64,000 nt of DNA from Bacteroidota bacterium (GTDB taxonomy: Bacteria; Bacteroidota; Bacteroidia; UKL13-3): contig JAIYAT010000035.1 of assembly GCA_027488905.1 (NCBI GenBank), forward strand, positions 186,001 to 250,000, written 5' to 3'. The notes beneath the pieces are model-generated. The model saw only the letters and a list, made by a program, of their open reading frames with translations. It made no database searches and was not told the DNA's origin. This document shows, one piece after another, positions 9,036-17,997 of this stretch. The translations under genes were made by a program, and so were the position numbers. Every line of letters begins with the position of its first letter. Position 1 is the stretch's first letter.

Positions 9036-10259
9036 TTAGCTAAGCGTGCCAGCTACTGCTTTTTGCACTAAATCTGCCGCTTCTTTTAAGATAATCGCTG
9101 AATAAACCTTTAATCCTGATTCATCTATCAATTTCTTAGCTTCAGCAGCATTTGTACCTTGCAAACGAACGATAATTGGAACAGGGATGTTGCCAATGCT
9201 TTGGTAAGCATCTACAACGCCTTGCGCAACACGGTCGCAACGTACTATACCACCAAAAATATTAATTAAAATTGCTTTAACATTTGGATCTTTAAGGATG
9301 ATACGGAAACCAGCTTCAACTGTTTTTGCGTTTGCTGAACCACCTACATCTAAGAAGTTTGCAGGATCACCCCCAGATAATTTAATGATGTCCATGGTAG
9401 CCATAGCTAAGCCAGCACCATTTACCATACAACCTACATTTCCATCAAGCTTAACAAAGTTTAAGTTAAACGCTGCTGCTTCAACTTCTGTTGGATCTTC
9501 TTCTGCTTCATCTCTCATAGCAGCGTAATCTGCATGACGATAAAGAGCATTATCATCAATATTTACTTTTCCATCTACAGCAATGATTTTGTTATCAGAA
9601 GTGCGTAAAACTGGATTAATTTCAAACATCGCTGCATCAGATTTGTCATAAGCAGTATAAAGCGCAGTAACAAACTTTACCATTTGCTTAAATGACTCAC
9701 CTTCACAACCTAAGTTAAATGCAATTTTACGTGCTTGAAATCCTTGTAAACCAACCTTTGGGTCAATAGTTTCTTTAAAAATTAAGTGCGGCGCTGTTTC
9801 TGCCACATGCTCAATATCCATTCCACCTTCAGTAGAATAAACAATAATATTTTTCCCTTGTGAACGATCCAACATTACGCTCATGTAGTATTCTTTTGGT
9901 TCAGCCACACCAGGATAGTAAACATCTTGAGCAACTAAAACTTTACTAACTAACTTACCTTTAGGACCTGTTTGTATAGTTACTAGTGTTCCACCTAAAA
10001 GATTTCCTGCAATTTCTTTGGCCTTATCTGCATTCTTTGCAACTGCCACACCGCGTTGGTCTTTTCCAACTATTGTGCCTTTACCGCGTCCACCAGCGTG
10101 GATTTGAGCTTTTACAACAACAAAATCGCTGCCATATTGCTCTTTTAGTTTTAAAGCAGCAGAATGGGCTTCATCTGCAGTCTCGGCAACAATGCCTTCT
10201 TGTACAGCTACACCAAATGATTTTAAAATCTGTTTGGCTTGGTATTCGTGAATATTCAT
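9036..10259 (-). CDS. sucC: Succinyl-CoA ligase (ADP-forming) subunit beta
   Basis: The 407-residue TCA-cycle subunit carries the ATP-grasp and CoA-ligase domains. The start MNIHEYQAKQIL is typical. The nucleotide loop HAGGRGKG is at about residue 52, and the C-terminal domain has VGGSANA and the NIFGGIVRCD segment. It catalyses succinyl-CoA + ADP + Pi to succinate + ATP with SucD, which is not in the window. A TATTTTCG element lies 18-25 bp upstream on the minus strand (10277-10284). It is followed by the yciO-like gene. Confidence 0.97.
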   Translation of the reverse strand: MNIHEYQAKQILKSFGVAVQEGIVAETADEAHSAALKLKEQYGSDFVVVKAQIHAGGRGKGTIVGKDQRGVAVAKNADKAKEIAGNLLGGTLVTIQTGPKGKLVSKVLVAQDVYYPGVAEPKEYYMSVMLDRSQGKNIIVYSTEGGMDIEHVAETAPHLIFKETIDPKVGLQGFQARKIAFNLGCEGESFKQMVKFVTALYTAYDKSDAAMFEINPVLRTSDNKIIAVDGKVNIDDNALYRHADYAAMRDEAEEDPTEVEAAAFNLNFVKLDGNVGCMVNGAGLAMATMDIIKLSGGDPANFLDVGGSANAKTVEAGFRIILKDPNVKAILINIFGGIVRCDRVAQGVVDAYQSIGNIPVPIIVRLQGTNAAEAKKLIDESGLKVYSAIILKEAADLVQKAVAGTLS

Positions 10260-10276
10260 TTCAGAAAAATTTAGTG

Positions 10277-10284
10277 CGAAAATA
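10277..10284 (-). promoter_or_regulatory. Possible -7 element (TATTTTCG) of sucC
   Basis: On the minus strand TATTTTCG precedes the sucC ATG by 17 bp, with TTTC (not TTTG) about 18 bp further upstream. It is the same octamer as before the asparaginase and DUF6580 genes. Confidence 0.35.
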
Positions 10285-10351
10285 CATTTTCAGCCAACAA
10301 TTGAAAGAAAAAAGAATAAACTATTGTAAGTTAACATTAAAATTAATGCTT

Positions 10352-10879
10352 TTACTCCATAACAGGTGCTTCTTTTTGGGTTGAAGTATCTGAACTAGAC
10401 TTATTAGAAGAATGTCTATGTTTTCTGTGAGTGCGAGATGAACTGTGTTTTTTATCTAAAGAAGAAATTCCTCCATTGTCCTTTTCTGCACTAAAACCTT
10501 TCAAAAACAGCAGAAACCAACCTGCAATAAAGGAAACCCCACCTGCTGGAGTAATTGCACCCAGAAAAGTTAGTTTTTCACCTGCCCAAATTTCACTTGT
10601 AGCTAAAAGTAACAGACTCCCAGAAAAAAGTGCGATGCCTAAAATAAATAGGTTTAAGGATAGATTTAACTTCTTTTCGTCAAACTTTCTGTGCATTAAT
10701 CCCAAAAGTATTAATGCAGAAGCATGAATAATTAGATAACGCACGGCTGTTTCCCAAACTTCTATGTGTTTTTCTTCTACAAGATCTTTAAGACCATGCG
10801 CTCCAAAGGCCCCTAATCCAACAGCTATTGCCATGAATAAAAATCCTAACCTTACAAATTTTCTATGTGTATGCTTCAT
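10352..10879 (-). CDS. DUF423 membrane protein with Ser/His-rich tail
   Basis: The 175-residue inner-membrane protein belongs to the DUF423 (YgdD-like) family, identified by the GAFGAHGLK motif at about residue 23 and four predicted membrane segments (about 12-30, 47-62, 72-92, 98-122). The family is usually about 125 residues. This one adds about 50 residues, a hydrophilic tail very rich in Ser, His, Lys and Arg (SSSRTHRKHRHSS), which is unusual. Function of the family is unknown. It runs toward sucC, with a 92-bp gap. Confidence 0.85.
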   Translation of the reverse strand: MKHTHRKFVRLGFLFMAIAVGLGAFGAHGLKDLVEEKHIEVWETAVRYLIIHASALILLGLMHRKFDEKKLNLSLNLFILGIALFSGSLLLLATSEIWAGEKLTFLGAITPAGGVSFIAGWFLLFLKGFSAEKDNGGISSLDKKHSSSRTHRKHRHSSNKSSSDTSTQKEAPVME

Positions 10880-10952
10880 CGGAAGTTAGTTTAAACTTGT
10901 TAACAAATTAAGTGCAACTAATTGTTTTGACAAATTAATTTTGACCACATTC

Positions 10953-13466
10953 ATGAATAAGCAATTAGTAAGTTTAATAAGTATAACATTCTCAATAGTT
11001 TTAGCTATTGGAGCATGGCTGTACTTTACAAAAATTGACGATAAACGTATCAATCCAATCTTAGCCCTGCCCGATAACATGGCTTTGGCCATTGAAACAG
11101 ACAATAGTCATCAAAGACTAAAACAACTTAGTAATCCAGAATTTATGGATAGGTTGTTTATGAATGAAACCCTCCGTTTAAACTATCAAAATTTGCTTTA
11201 TATCGATAGTTTACTTCAAGAAAATGCCGAAATTTCAAATTGGTTCAACAATGGTAAAGCAGTATATTCAATACATGCTTTTGAAAATGGAAGTTCCGGA
11301 ATTCTGCTAAGTATTCAGACTTTGGAGGATATTGACCCTGATTTGTTACAAGAATTTTTTCAAAAACATTTTCCTGCAAGGTTCAAAATGAGTAAAAGGA
11401 AGTTTGTAAATGAAGAATTATATGATTTCACAGATTTTAAATCAGATTACAGTTTTACAATTGGTTTCAGAAATAAACTCATGTTTTTCTCCCCAAATGG
11501 CAACTTGGTAGAATCTGCTATTGTGAAGATAGGACAGCTCAATACAAGCCAACTAACAGAGGATAAGCTTTCATTTGTTAGGAAAAATGGAAATGGTATC
11601 TTATTTCATTTAAATTATAAAAACTTGGGGAAATTAATTAAAAGTCAAACGCAAGACCAATTAGCTTTACCCTTTGATATAATAGGAAACTTTGCTGAAC
11701 GAGCTGCTTATGAAGTTGAGATAGAAGATGAGGAAATAATGTTAAAAGGTGCTGCTATAACACATGAAACAAATTTCCAATTTTTAGATTTGTTAAATGC
11801 ACAAGCCCCCATTAAAAACACGCTGACAGAACATTTGCCTTCTGGGTTAAATTATGCAATGATACTTGGGTTTAATGGATACCGCAATTGGCATAAGAAT
11901 GTGCAAGAATATTTAATGAGCAAAGGGTTATACCAAAACTATAAGAACTATGCGGATAGCATTGAAAAGAACTTTCAAATTAAATTTGTGGAAAAATTTC
12001 CAGCATATTTTAACAAGCATGTAGCCTTGCTTTCTGCCAATGAACCAGGATTATGGAAAGACTCTTGCTATGTAATTGCAGTTGAAATAAATGAATCTGA
12101 AAAAGCTTTGGCGCTTTTGAAACAAATGGAAGAGGCATGGAAACTCAAAAATAATTCAGACACTATAAAGGTAAATAATGATTCAATTTATTTGGCTAGC
12201 CAATGTCACTTAGGAGATATTCTTAAATATTACTTTACCGATTTATTCGAAGGATTTTCTGCTGATTATTATATTTACCATTTGGGCTATATTTACTTTG
12301 CCAATAATCCTAAAATACTTCAAAGATTTCAAGAGAAATGGAATTTGAAAAGACTTTTAATGGAAGAACCAAATTATAAAGCCTTTGAAAACAAATTAGT
12401 TAGTGCTAGTAATCTAGAACTATCTATATACAATGACCACGCCCCAAAATATGCTTTAAACTTTGTTACAGAAAATTGGATTAACTTAATCAATAGAAAT
12501 ATGGGCACTTTCAAAAGAGCTCAATATACTTCTATTCAATTTGCAGGAAGCAATGACAAAGTTTTTGCTACTCAATGTTACATAAGGTTTAATACTAATA
12601 AACCTGAAAAGAACGAACAAGTTTGGGAAATTCAAATAGACACTGGACTTGCAATTGCTCCTTTTGTGGTGCAACATCATGGTCTTTTGGCGCCTGTTGT
12701 CCTAATTCAAGATTTAAAAAACCAACTTTATATGATTGACAGAGAAGGTAAACAACTCTGGAAAATAACATTGGATGGTCCTATCTTATCTGATATTAAA
12801 GAGCTAGATATATTTAAAAATGGTCGTAAATACTATGCCTTTAATACGTCAAAACAAATCTTTTTAATTGATGAAAATGGCAAAAATTTGGCAGGCTGGC
12901 CTGCTTGGATTCCAACAGGCACCAAATATCCTGTTGCAATAATAGACCCAAATCACGACAAGAACTACCAATTCATTGCAACTGGACAATATTACAAAGT
13001 AAGCGCTTTTTCGGCTCAAGGCAGACTTTTACCAGGCTGGAATCCAAAAGAAGTATTTCCAAATTTGGTTCAAACCTTAACCTATTTAACCTATAATGGA
13101 CAAGGCTTATTAACCGCATTAAATGAACAAGGTTACTTTAGCTGCTTTACGCTACAAGCCAAAAGCTTCAATGTTATACCTAAAGATTCTATGGTAATCT
13201 TTAGGCAGGCATCACTTGCACAAAAAGATACTGGAACTATAGAGATTTTAGCCCAAGATTCATTGCAAACTTATCAGATAGAAATTAGTAGCACTAAGCC
13301 AATTAAGCAATCAATTTACCCAATAAAACCAATAAAAACAGAAGAGAAAGTTTACCCAATACCTGTTTTTGGACCTGTTTTGAAAGGCAATATTTTTAAT
13401 GAAGCAGACGAATGGATGATATTTGCCGATGAAACCAATAAATTAAAATTGTACCATTTGCGTTAA
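10953..13466 (+). CDS. Large membrane-anchored protein of unknown function with C-terminal propeller-like part
   Basis: I chose ATG 10953 over a TTG at 10941. The 837-residue product has one N-terminal membrane anchor (about residues 7-27) and a long periplasmic part. The first 500 residues resemble the DUF3352-like proteins that bacteria export, but this is from memory and weak. From about residue 560 on there are repeated strand pairs of the type NQLYMIDREGKQLW and KQIFLIDENGKNLAGWP, followed by SAFSAQGRLLPGWNP, which look like PQQ- or FG-GAP-type propeller blades. It leads an operon with the flippase-like gene, 4 bp downstream. An exact motif copy is at 13067. Confidence 0.65.
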   Translation: MNKQLVSLISITFSIVLAIGAWLYFTKIDDKRINPILALPDNMALAIETDNSHQRLKQLSNPEFMDRLFMNETLRLNYQNLLYIDSLLQENAEISNWFNNGKAVYSIHAFENGSSGILLSIQTLEDIDPDLLQEFFQKHFPARFKMSKRKFVNEELYDFTDFKSDYSFTIGFRNKLMFFSPNGNLVESAIVKIGQLNTSQLTEDKLSFVRKNGNGILFHLNYKNLGKLIKSQTQDQLALPFDIIGNFAERAAYEVEIEDEEIMLKGAAITHETNFQFLDLLNAQAPIKNTLTEHLPSGLNYAMILGFNGYRNWHKNVQEYLMSKGLYQNYKNYADSIEKNFQIKFVEKFPAYFNKHVALLSANEPGLWKDSCYVIAVEINESEKALALLKQMEEAWKLKNNSDTIKVNNDSIYLASQCHLGDILKYYFTDLFEGFSADYYIYHLGYIYFANNPKILQRFQEKWNLKRLLMEEPNYKAFENKLVSASNLELSIYNDHAPKYALNFVTENWINLINRNMGTFKRAQYTSIQFAGSNDKVFATQCYIRFNTNKPEKNEQVWEIQIDTGLAIAPFVVQHHGLLAPVVLIQDLKNQLYMIDREGKQLWKITLDGPILSDIKELDIFKNGRKYYAFNTSKQIFLIDENGKNLAGWPAWIPTGTKYPVAIIDPNHDKNYQFIATGQYYKVSAFSAQGRLLPGWNPKEVFPNLVQTLTYLTYNGQGLLTALNEQGYFSCFTLQAKSFNVIPKDSMVIFRQASLAQKDTGTIEILAQDSLQTYQIEISSTKPIKQSIYPIKPIKTEEKVYPIPVFGPVLKGNIFNEADEWMIFADETNKLKLYHLR
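13067..13076 (+). repeat. Interspersed motif copy 4 (GGTTCAAACC)
   Basis: Context ATTTGGTTCAAACCTTAA inside the large anchored protein gene; read G GTT CAA ACC, giving Val-Gln-Thr. Confidence 0.75.
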
Positions 13467-13470
13467 TGTT

Positions 13471-14427
13471 TTGAAAAAGTCTGCATCCTTAATAAACTAT
13501 GTGTTATTGCCAGCTTTTGGACTGTTCTTACTTTGGCTAAGCCTTAAAGGAACTGATTTTAAAGAGATAAAGCAGGTACTGATTTCAGGTAATTATTGGA
13601 TAATGATTCCAGTATTAATTGTGTCAATTTTGGTTTACATTTTTAGGGTTGCTCGTTGGAAAATATTGTATAAAGGAATTCACCTAGAGGCAAAGCCAAA
13701 TGTACTTTTTGCTGCATTGGCAACAGGCTATTTGGTAAATTTTGCAATCCCACGATTAGGCGAATTAACTAGAGCAGTAATATTAAAACGACAACAGAAT
13801 TTTCAAGTAAACCATAGCTTATCTACAATTGTCTTTGAGCGAATAATCGACGTACTATGTTTAATGCTCATCATTATGGTAGCTTTTCTTGCAGAACTCG
13901 GAAAAGCAGAATCAATTTTCAAGCATTTTACAGAAAATGTAGATTGGTTCAACCCGAAAAAAATAATCTTTGTTGGTGCTGCACTAATAATAGGAAGCTT
14001 AGTTTTATTAGCCTTGCGCAAGTATAAAACTCAAATAGGCGAGTGGGTTCAAACCATTATAGAGAATATGTTTGTGCTTCTAAAAATGAAAGGTAAAGCT
14101 GGATTTTTAATCTATACGCTTTTTATTTGGATTGGCTTTTATCTAATGACATATCTATGGTTCTTTATGTTTGAAAGCTCTTCAAAACTATCAGCTTACG
14201 ATGCCTTTATTGTAATGGTTTTGGGTGTTATTGCCAGAACACTCCCAATACAAGCGGGCTCTGCGGGTGCCTATCATTATGTGGTTAGTAGCGCCTTAGT
14301 TTTAATGGGTTTGAACCTAGCAACTGGTAATGCTTTAGCCATAGTGATACATGGTTTTCAAACAGTCTTCACCATTATTTTTGGCTTTTCTGCTTACCTT
14401 TGGCTACTCAATCAAAAAAATGAATAA
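13471..14427 (+). CDS. UPF0104 / lysylphosphatidylglycerol-synthase-like transmembrane protein (flippase-like domain)
   Basis: The 318-residue polytopic membrane protein has about eight hydrophobic segments and the family's RVARWKIL motif at about 62, a GxLVNFxIPRLGE(L/I)TRA loop (about 88-108), an FERIIDVLCL segment and a C-terminal GSAGAYHYV. These mark the PF03706 domain shared with the membrane half of MprF. A role in lipid or lipid-linked substrate translocation is an inference. The start is TTG at 13471, 4 bp after the upstream stop: the ATG at 13466 is out of frame and stops after two codons. The stop overlaps the next gene by 8 bp. It contains two exact motif copies. Confidence 0.85.
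   Translation: MKKSASLINYVLLPAFGLFLLWLSLKGTDFKEIKQVLISGNYWIMIPVLIVSILVYIFRVARWKILYKGIHLEAKPNVLFAALATGYLVNFAIPRLGELTRAVILKRQQNFQVNHSLSTIVFERIIDVLCLMLIIMVAFLAELGKAESIFKHFTENVDWFNPKKIIFVGAALIIGSLVLLALRKYKTQIGEWVQTIIENMFVLLKMKGKAGFLIYTLFIWIGFYLMTYLWFFMFESSSKLSAYDAFIVMVLGVIARTLPIQAGSAGAYHYVVSSALVLMGLNLATGNALAIVIHGFQTVFTIIFGFSAYLWLLNQKNE
14046..14055 (+). repeat. Interspersed motif copy 5 (GGTTCAAACC)
   Basis: Context GAGTGGGTTCAAACCATTA in the flippase-like gene; read Val-Gln-Thr (WVQTI). Confidence 0.75.
14308..14317 (+). repeat. Interspersed motif copy 6 (GGTTTGAACC)
   Basis: Context AATGGGTTTGAACCTAGC in the same gene; read Gly-Leu-Asn (MGLNLA). Confidence 0.75.
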
Positions 14428-15577
14428 ACTAAACTATATTTTCTTCTTGGTTTTCGGTTTGAACCTAAGTACAGTTGCTGCTCAGAACTTCCCTAAACTA
14501 GGAAACGACACCTTATTGGATGTGGCTTGTTGGAATGTAGAATGGTTTGGTGATACAGGCAATGGCCCTAGTGATGAAACAACACAATTTAACAATGTAA
14601 AAGCCTTATTAGAAAAAACAGAATTTGACATCTTGGGCTTGTGCGAAATAAGTAATTTAACTAGTTACAACAATCTAAGCACGCAGCTTTCAAGTAAATA
14701 TGAAACTTATATATCTACCTTTTCTGCCACGCAGAAAATGGCTTTATATTGGCGTAAAAGCATGTTTGATGTGATTGGTTTTGAAACACTCAATATACTT
14801 GCTACCGAGAATTTTACTTTCGCATCAAGACCGCCCTTACAGGTTTGCCTTAAAACAAAAACAGGTAATAAAATAGATACCATATACTTTATTGTAGTTC
14901 ATTTAAAAGCCATTGCCGACCAAGATTCATATAACCGAAGAAAGGCAGCTTCTGCTTTGCTTAAAACTTACGTAGAAACTACACTAAAAGATAAAAAATA
15001 TATTATTTTGGGTGATTGGAATGACGACTTAGACGCCTCCACTTATCAGTCGGCAGAAACGCCATTTAAGAATTTCTTAGATGCTAAATATACCTTTCCA
15101 AGTAAGGAGTTAACCGATGCTGGAAAATCCAGTTATGCCTTTAATACCAATATGATTGACCATATTATGAATAGCAAAACCTTGGATTCTTTTTATTTAA
15201 AAGGTTCTGCAAAGGTGTTTGATAATGCTGCCACATACGCTACAAACTTTAGCAATACCACCTCAGACCATTGGCCTGTGTATGCCTTTTATGATTGGAA
15301 AAAGCTTACTACTTTAACAATACCAATTGGAAATGAAAGTTATGAAAAGCTAGCTGAAGTAAAAGCATGGCCAAACCCATTTAGTAATGAAATTACCATT
15401 CAATTAAGTGCTGCTGGATTTGAAGTGCAAGTTTTTAATATAAATGGAAAAAAGTTGTATGAGGTATTTACAACACAAACAGAAAAGACTATAAATACAG
15501 AAGATTTTCCCTCAGGCGTATATTTTATAAGTGTAAATAAGAAAGGCCAAACTTTTCATGCCAAAATGATTAAGTAA
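14420..15577 (+). CDS. Secreted endonuclease/exonuclease/phosphatase-family protein with T9SS sorting domain
   Basis: The 385-residue product starts at ATG 14420; an earlier in-frame ATG at 14351 would bury the signal peptide (MNKLNYIFFLVFGLNLSTVAAQ, cleaved near 22). The mature protein shows EEP-fold motifs: CWNVEWFG (about 40), GLCEI (about 78), VVHLKA (about 165), LGDWND (about 200) and SDHWPV (about 288), with the catalytic Asp/Asn/His set visible. This suggests a secreted nuclease or phosphodiesterase. The last about 75 residues are a type A T9SS sorting domain (AWPNPFSNEITIQL, then INGKKLYE, then FPSGVYFISV). It overlaps the preceding gene by 8 bp. Confidence 0.88.
   Translation: MNKLNYIFFLVFGLNLSTVAAQNFPKLGNDTLLDVACWNVEWFGDTGNGPSDETTQFNNVKALLEKTEFDILGLCEISNLTSYNNLSTQLSSKYETYISTFSATQKMALYWRKSMFDVIGFETLNILATENFTFASRPPLQVCLKTKTGNKIDTIYFIVVHLKAIADQDSYNRRKAASALLKTYVETTLKDKKYIILGDWNDDLDASTYQSAETPFKNFLDAKYTFPSKELTDAGKSSYAFNTNMIDHIMNSKTLDSFYLKGSAKVFDNAATYATNFSNTTSDHWPVYAFYDWKKLTTLTIPIGNESYEKLAEVKAWPNPFSNEITIQLSAAGFEVQVFNINGKKLYEVFTTQTEKTINTEDFPSGVYFISVNKKGQTFHAKMIK
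14456..14465 (+). repeat. Interspersed motif copy 7 (GGTTTGAACC)
   Basis: Context TTTTCGGTTTGAACCTAAG in the signal-peptide region of the secreted EEP-family protein; read Gly-Leu-Asn. Confidence 0.75.
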
Positions 15578-15652
15578 GCATAATGTTTGCATAACAAGTA
15601 AATTAAAATAGGTATATAAGTTTGTTGACTGAAGGTGTAATACTAAAGCTCA

Positions 15653-15841
15653 ATGAACTTAGAAAATCTTAAATATGAAAGCGAAACAGTTTGCTCGCGG
15701 TGTAAGGCTCAAAAAGAATTAGTTAGGATAAAGAGAAGCTTTTTGGAACGTTTGATATTTCCAAATAAGGGAAAATTCAAATGCCTGAAATGTTATAAAA
15801 TAACCTACCAAAGGTTGACACCAAATTTAATTGGCAACTAA
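15653..15841 (+). CDS. Small CxxC...CxxC (zinc-ribbon-like) protein
   Basis: The 62-residue basic protein has two CxxC pairs (CSRC at about 15-18 and CLKC at about 44-47), the spacing of a small zinc ribbon. Between them lies a KRSFLERLIFP segment. No family was recognised. It sits in the gap between the secreted nuclease and the convergent S24-type regulator, ending 15 bp from that regulator's stop. A nucleic-acid-binding role is a guess. Confidence 0.6.
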   Translation: MNLENLKYESETVCSRCKAQKELVRIKRSFLERLIFPNKGKFKCLKCYKITYQRLTPNLIGN

Positions 15842-15856
15842 ATTACACCTTGAGGC

Positions 15857-16570
15857 TTACTCCAAGGTTTTACTGTGATCCATTACATACTTCCAAATTT
15901 CAATTACCTCTTCAATGTTTACTTCGTAAGGCTTGTATAAAGGATTGTTTGAAACTAAGACCAACTTCTTGCTTTTGGCAATTTCATTGTACACACGCTT
16001 AAAAACAATACCATCTTCTTTGGTAAGGATAACATAGCAAAGGCCATCTTTTAGGCTGAACCAATCTTCTACATACTCGCAAGTAACATAGGTTTTATCC
16101 TGAATGGGAAGCATAGAATCTCCACTAATCTGGAAGCTTCTGTACTTTTTACGATGGTCTAAAAAGGGTAGGCTAAACTGCGGTAATTCAGATATAAACT
16201 TGCTGTCTGAATAGCCAGCTGTATAGCCAGCCCTAGCTTTTTCAGAAACTAACTCAATGTTTTCTCTATTGTCTGGCGTAACCGTGGTAGCAATTACGCG
16301 GAGATATTTCCCTTTAATATAATCTTCTAAGCCTCGCTCCAATTCAGAGACTTTTGACTCTTGCATACGTGTGAGGTCTATGCGAAGCAAGGTGTCTAAG
16401 CTAATTCTAAAAAAGTCTGAAATGCGCATGGCCATATCTAAGGGAGGAGAAGCCACATTGTTCTCGTAGCTATTAAGCACAGAGCGCTTTGAGTCTAGGG
16501 CAACGGCCATTTCTTCCTGACTCATACTTCTTCGTTTCCGTAGAAACTTTATATTGCTAGATAAATACAT
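15857..16570 (-). CDS. XRE-type, S24-peptidase (LexA/CI-like) transcriptional regulator
   Basis: The 237-residue protein joins an N-terminal helix-turn-helix of XRE type (about residues 5-60) to a C-terminal S24 peptidase domain. The catalytic dyad is visible as S152 in ISGDSMLP and K191 in GIVFKR (39 residues apart), with a candidate self-cleavage bond A114-G115 (KARAGYTAGY; A118-G119 is an alternative). This is the layout of phage CI and LexA-type repressors, which cleave themselves on RecA filaments. It is divergent from dinB, and the 248-bp region between them carries two GTTA-N7-TAAC dyads. I infer that it represses itself, dinB and the polymerase at 22058 until DNA damage occurs. Confidence 0.88.
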   Translation of the reverse strand: MYLSSNIKFLRKRRSMSQEEMAVALDSKRSVLNSYENNVASPPLDMAMRISDFFRISLDTLLRIDLTRMQESKVSELERGLEDYIKGKYLRVIATTVTPDNRENIELVSEKARAGYTAGYSDSKFISELPQFSLPFLDHRKKYRSFQISGDSMLPIQDKTYVTCEYVEDWFSLKDGLCYVILTKEDGIVFKRVYNEIAKSKKLVLVSNNPLYKPYEVNIEEVIEIWKYVMDHSKTLE

Positions 16571-16614
16571 AACAAACGCAAGGTAGTAATTGACAGATTA
16601 AATGTCAATATAAT

Positions 16615-16629
16615 GTTATTTATATTAAC
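16615..16629. promoter_or_regulatory. Candidate operator 1, GTTA-N7-TAAC
   Basis: The sequence GTTATTTATATTAAC lies 45 bp upstream of the regulator's ATG, in a longer dyad (AATGTTA at 16612-16618, TAACATT at 16626-16632). It fits autoregulation of the S24 regulator. Confidence 0.6.
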
Positions 16630-16803
16630 ATTTATATTTTAAAACATTAGCAATAAGAGGTTTAAAATTTAAAAATCTTAGTAAAAGTGCGTTTTTAAAA
16701 GCAAAATTTTACCATTGTTTCCTAATGTTTAGAAATGTAGGTTGTTAAATGATTTCAACTTGCATAATTACTTTTTAAGTGTTAATTTATAAGACTCAAA
16801 ACT

Positions 16804-16818
16804 GTTACTTTAATTAAC
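16804..16818. promoter_or_regulatory. Candidate operator 2, GTTA-N7-TAAC, abutting dinB
   Basis: The sequence GTTACTTTAATTAAC ends at the base before the dinB ATG (16819), so a bound repressor would cover the transcription or translation start. Confidence 0.6.
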
Positions 16819-17997
16819 ATGTCTTTAAAGCAAATTGCCCATTTAGATTTGGATACTTTTTTTGTGTCGGCGGAGCGCTTAGAGAATACTGCGCTTTTTG
16901 GAAAGCCAATTATCATTGGAGGCTTTTCGGACAGAGGAGTGGTGGCCAGTTGCAGTTACGAAGCCAGAAAGTTTGGCGTTCACTCTGCCATGCCGGGTAA
17001 ATTGGCACGCCGCCTTTGCCCGCAAGCCATTTGGATTAGAGGCGATATGGATAAGTATAGCAAGCTCTCGCATACCGTAACCGAAATTATTGAAGAAGAA
17101 GCGCCTTTGGTAGAAAAAGCATCCATAGATGAGCATTACTTAGATGTGAGTGGAATGGATAGGTTTTTTGGCACGTATAAATGGATGCAAGCGCTTAAGC
17201 ATAAAGTTATAAGAGAAACAGGCTTACCCATTTCTTTTGGTTTATCGGTTAATAAAACGGTTTCTAAGATTGCCACTGGAGAGTCTAAGCCCAATGGGCA
17301 ATTGCAGGTACCATCGCCCGAGGTTAAGCCGTTTTTGTATCCCTTGTCTATTCGTAAAATTCCGGGTATTGGCGATAAATCCTATCACACCCTGCGTGAT
17401 ATGGGCATTGTATACATCGAAACCTTGGCCAATATGCCGCTAGAGCTATTGGGCAAAGTGATGGGAGAGAACGGCAAGGCCATTTGGGAAAAGGCCAACG
17501 GCATAGACACCCGGCCCATAGAACCTTATCATGCCCAAAAGTCTATTGGTGCCGAGCAAACCTTTGAGATAGACACTACCGACATGAAGTTTTTGCACAA
17601 TGTATTGTCTAAAATGGTGCAAGACATTTGCTTTGACATGCGCAAACAAAACAGGCTGTGCGCTACGGTAACGGTTAAATTGAGGTACACCGATTTTCAA
17701 ACACATACCATGCAAGCAAGGGTTCCTTATACGTCATACGACCATGTGATATTGAACAAGGCCAAAGAACTGCTGCAAAAGCTGTACGACCGAAGGCTAT
17801 TGGTACGATTGGTAGGAGTGAAGGTAAGCAATTTGGTGTATGGCGCGCAGCAAATAGATTTATTTGAAGACAGTGAAGAACTAGTGAAACTATATCAAGC
17901 TTTAGATAGCATTAAATTTTGGTATGGCAAAGATGCCGTAGGAAGGGGCGGGGTAGAGCAAAATCACCGAAAGATAAAGCCCGAAAAAGAAACTTAG
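16819..17997 (+). CDS. dinB: Y-family DNA polymerase (DNA polymerase IV)
   Basis: The 392-residue translesion polymerase has the Y-family metal ligands: D10 in HLDLDTFFV, and D104/E105 in ASIDEHYLDVSG. The steric/nucleotide-contact segment CSYEARKFGVHSAMP is at about 45-59, and a helix-hairpin-helix is at about 180-200 (IRKIPGIGDKSYHTL). The C-terminal little-finger domain follows. The last residues have no clear beta-clamp-binding QLxLF; the closest is QQIDLFED at about 350, which fits the clamp motif. The gene is preceded directly by operator 2 and is divergent from the S24 regulator. In this phylum a DnaE-type polymerase normally accompanies it; here that gene is 4 kb downstream. Confidence 0.93.
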   Translation: MSLKQIAHLDLDTFFVSAERLENTALFGKPIIIGGFSDRGVVASCSYEARKFGVHSAMPGKLARRLCPQAIWIRGDMDKYSKLSHTVTEIIEEEAPLVEKASIDEHYLDVSGMDRFFGTYKWMQALKHKVIRETGLPISFGLSVNKTVSKIATGESKPNGQLQVPSPEVKPFLYPLSIRKIPGIGDKSYHTLRDMGIVYIETLANMPLELLGKVMGENGKAIWEKANGIDTRPIEPYHAQKSIGAEQTFEIDTTDMKFLHNVLSKMVQDICFDMRKQNRLCATVTVKLRYTDFQTHTMQARVPYTSYDHVILNKAKELLQKLYDRRLLVRLVGVKVSNLVYGAQQIDLFEDSEELVKLYQALDSIKFWYGKDAVGRGGVEQNHRKIKPEKET

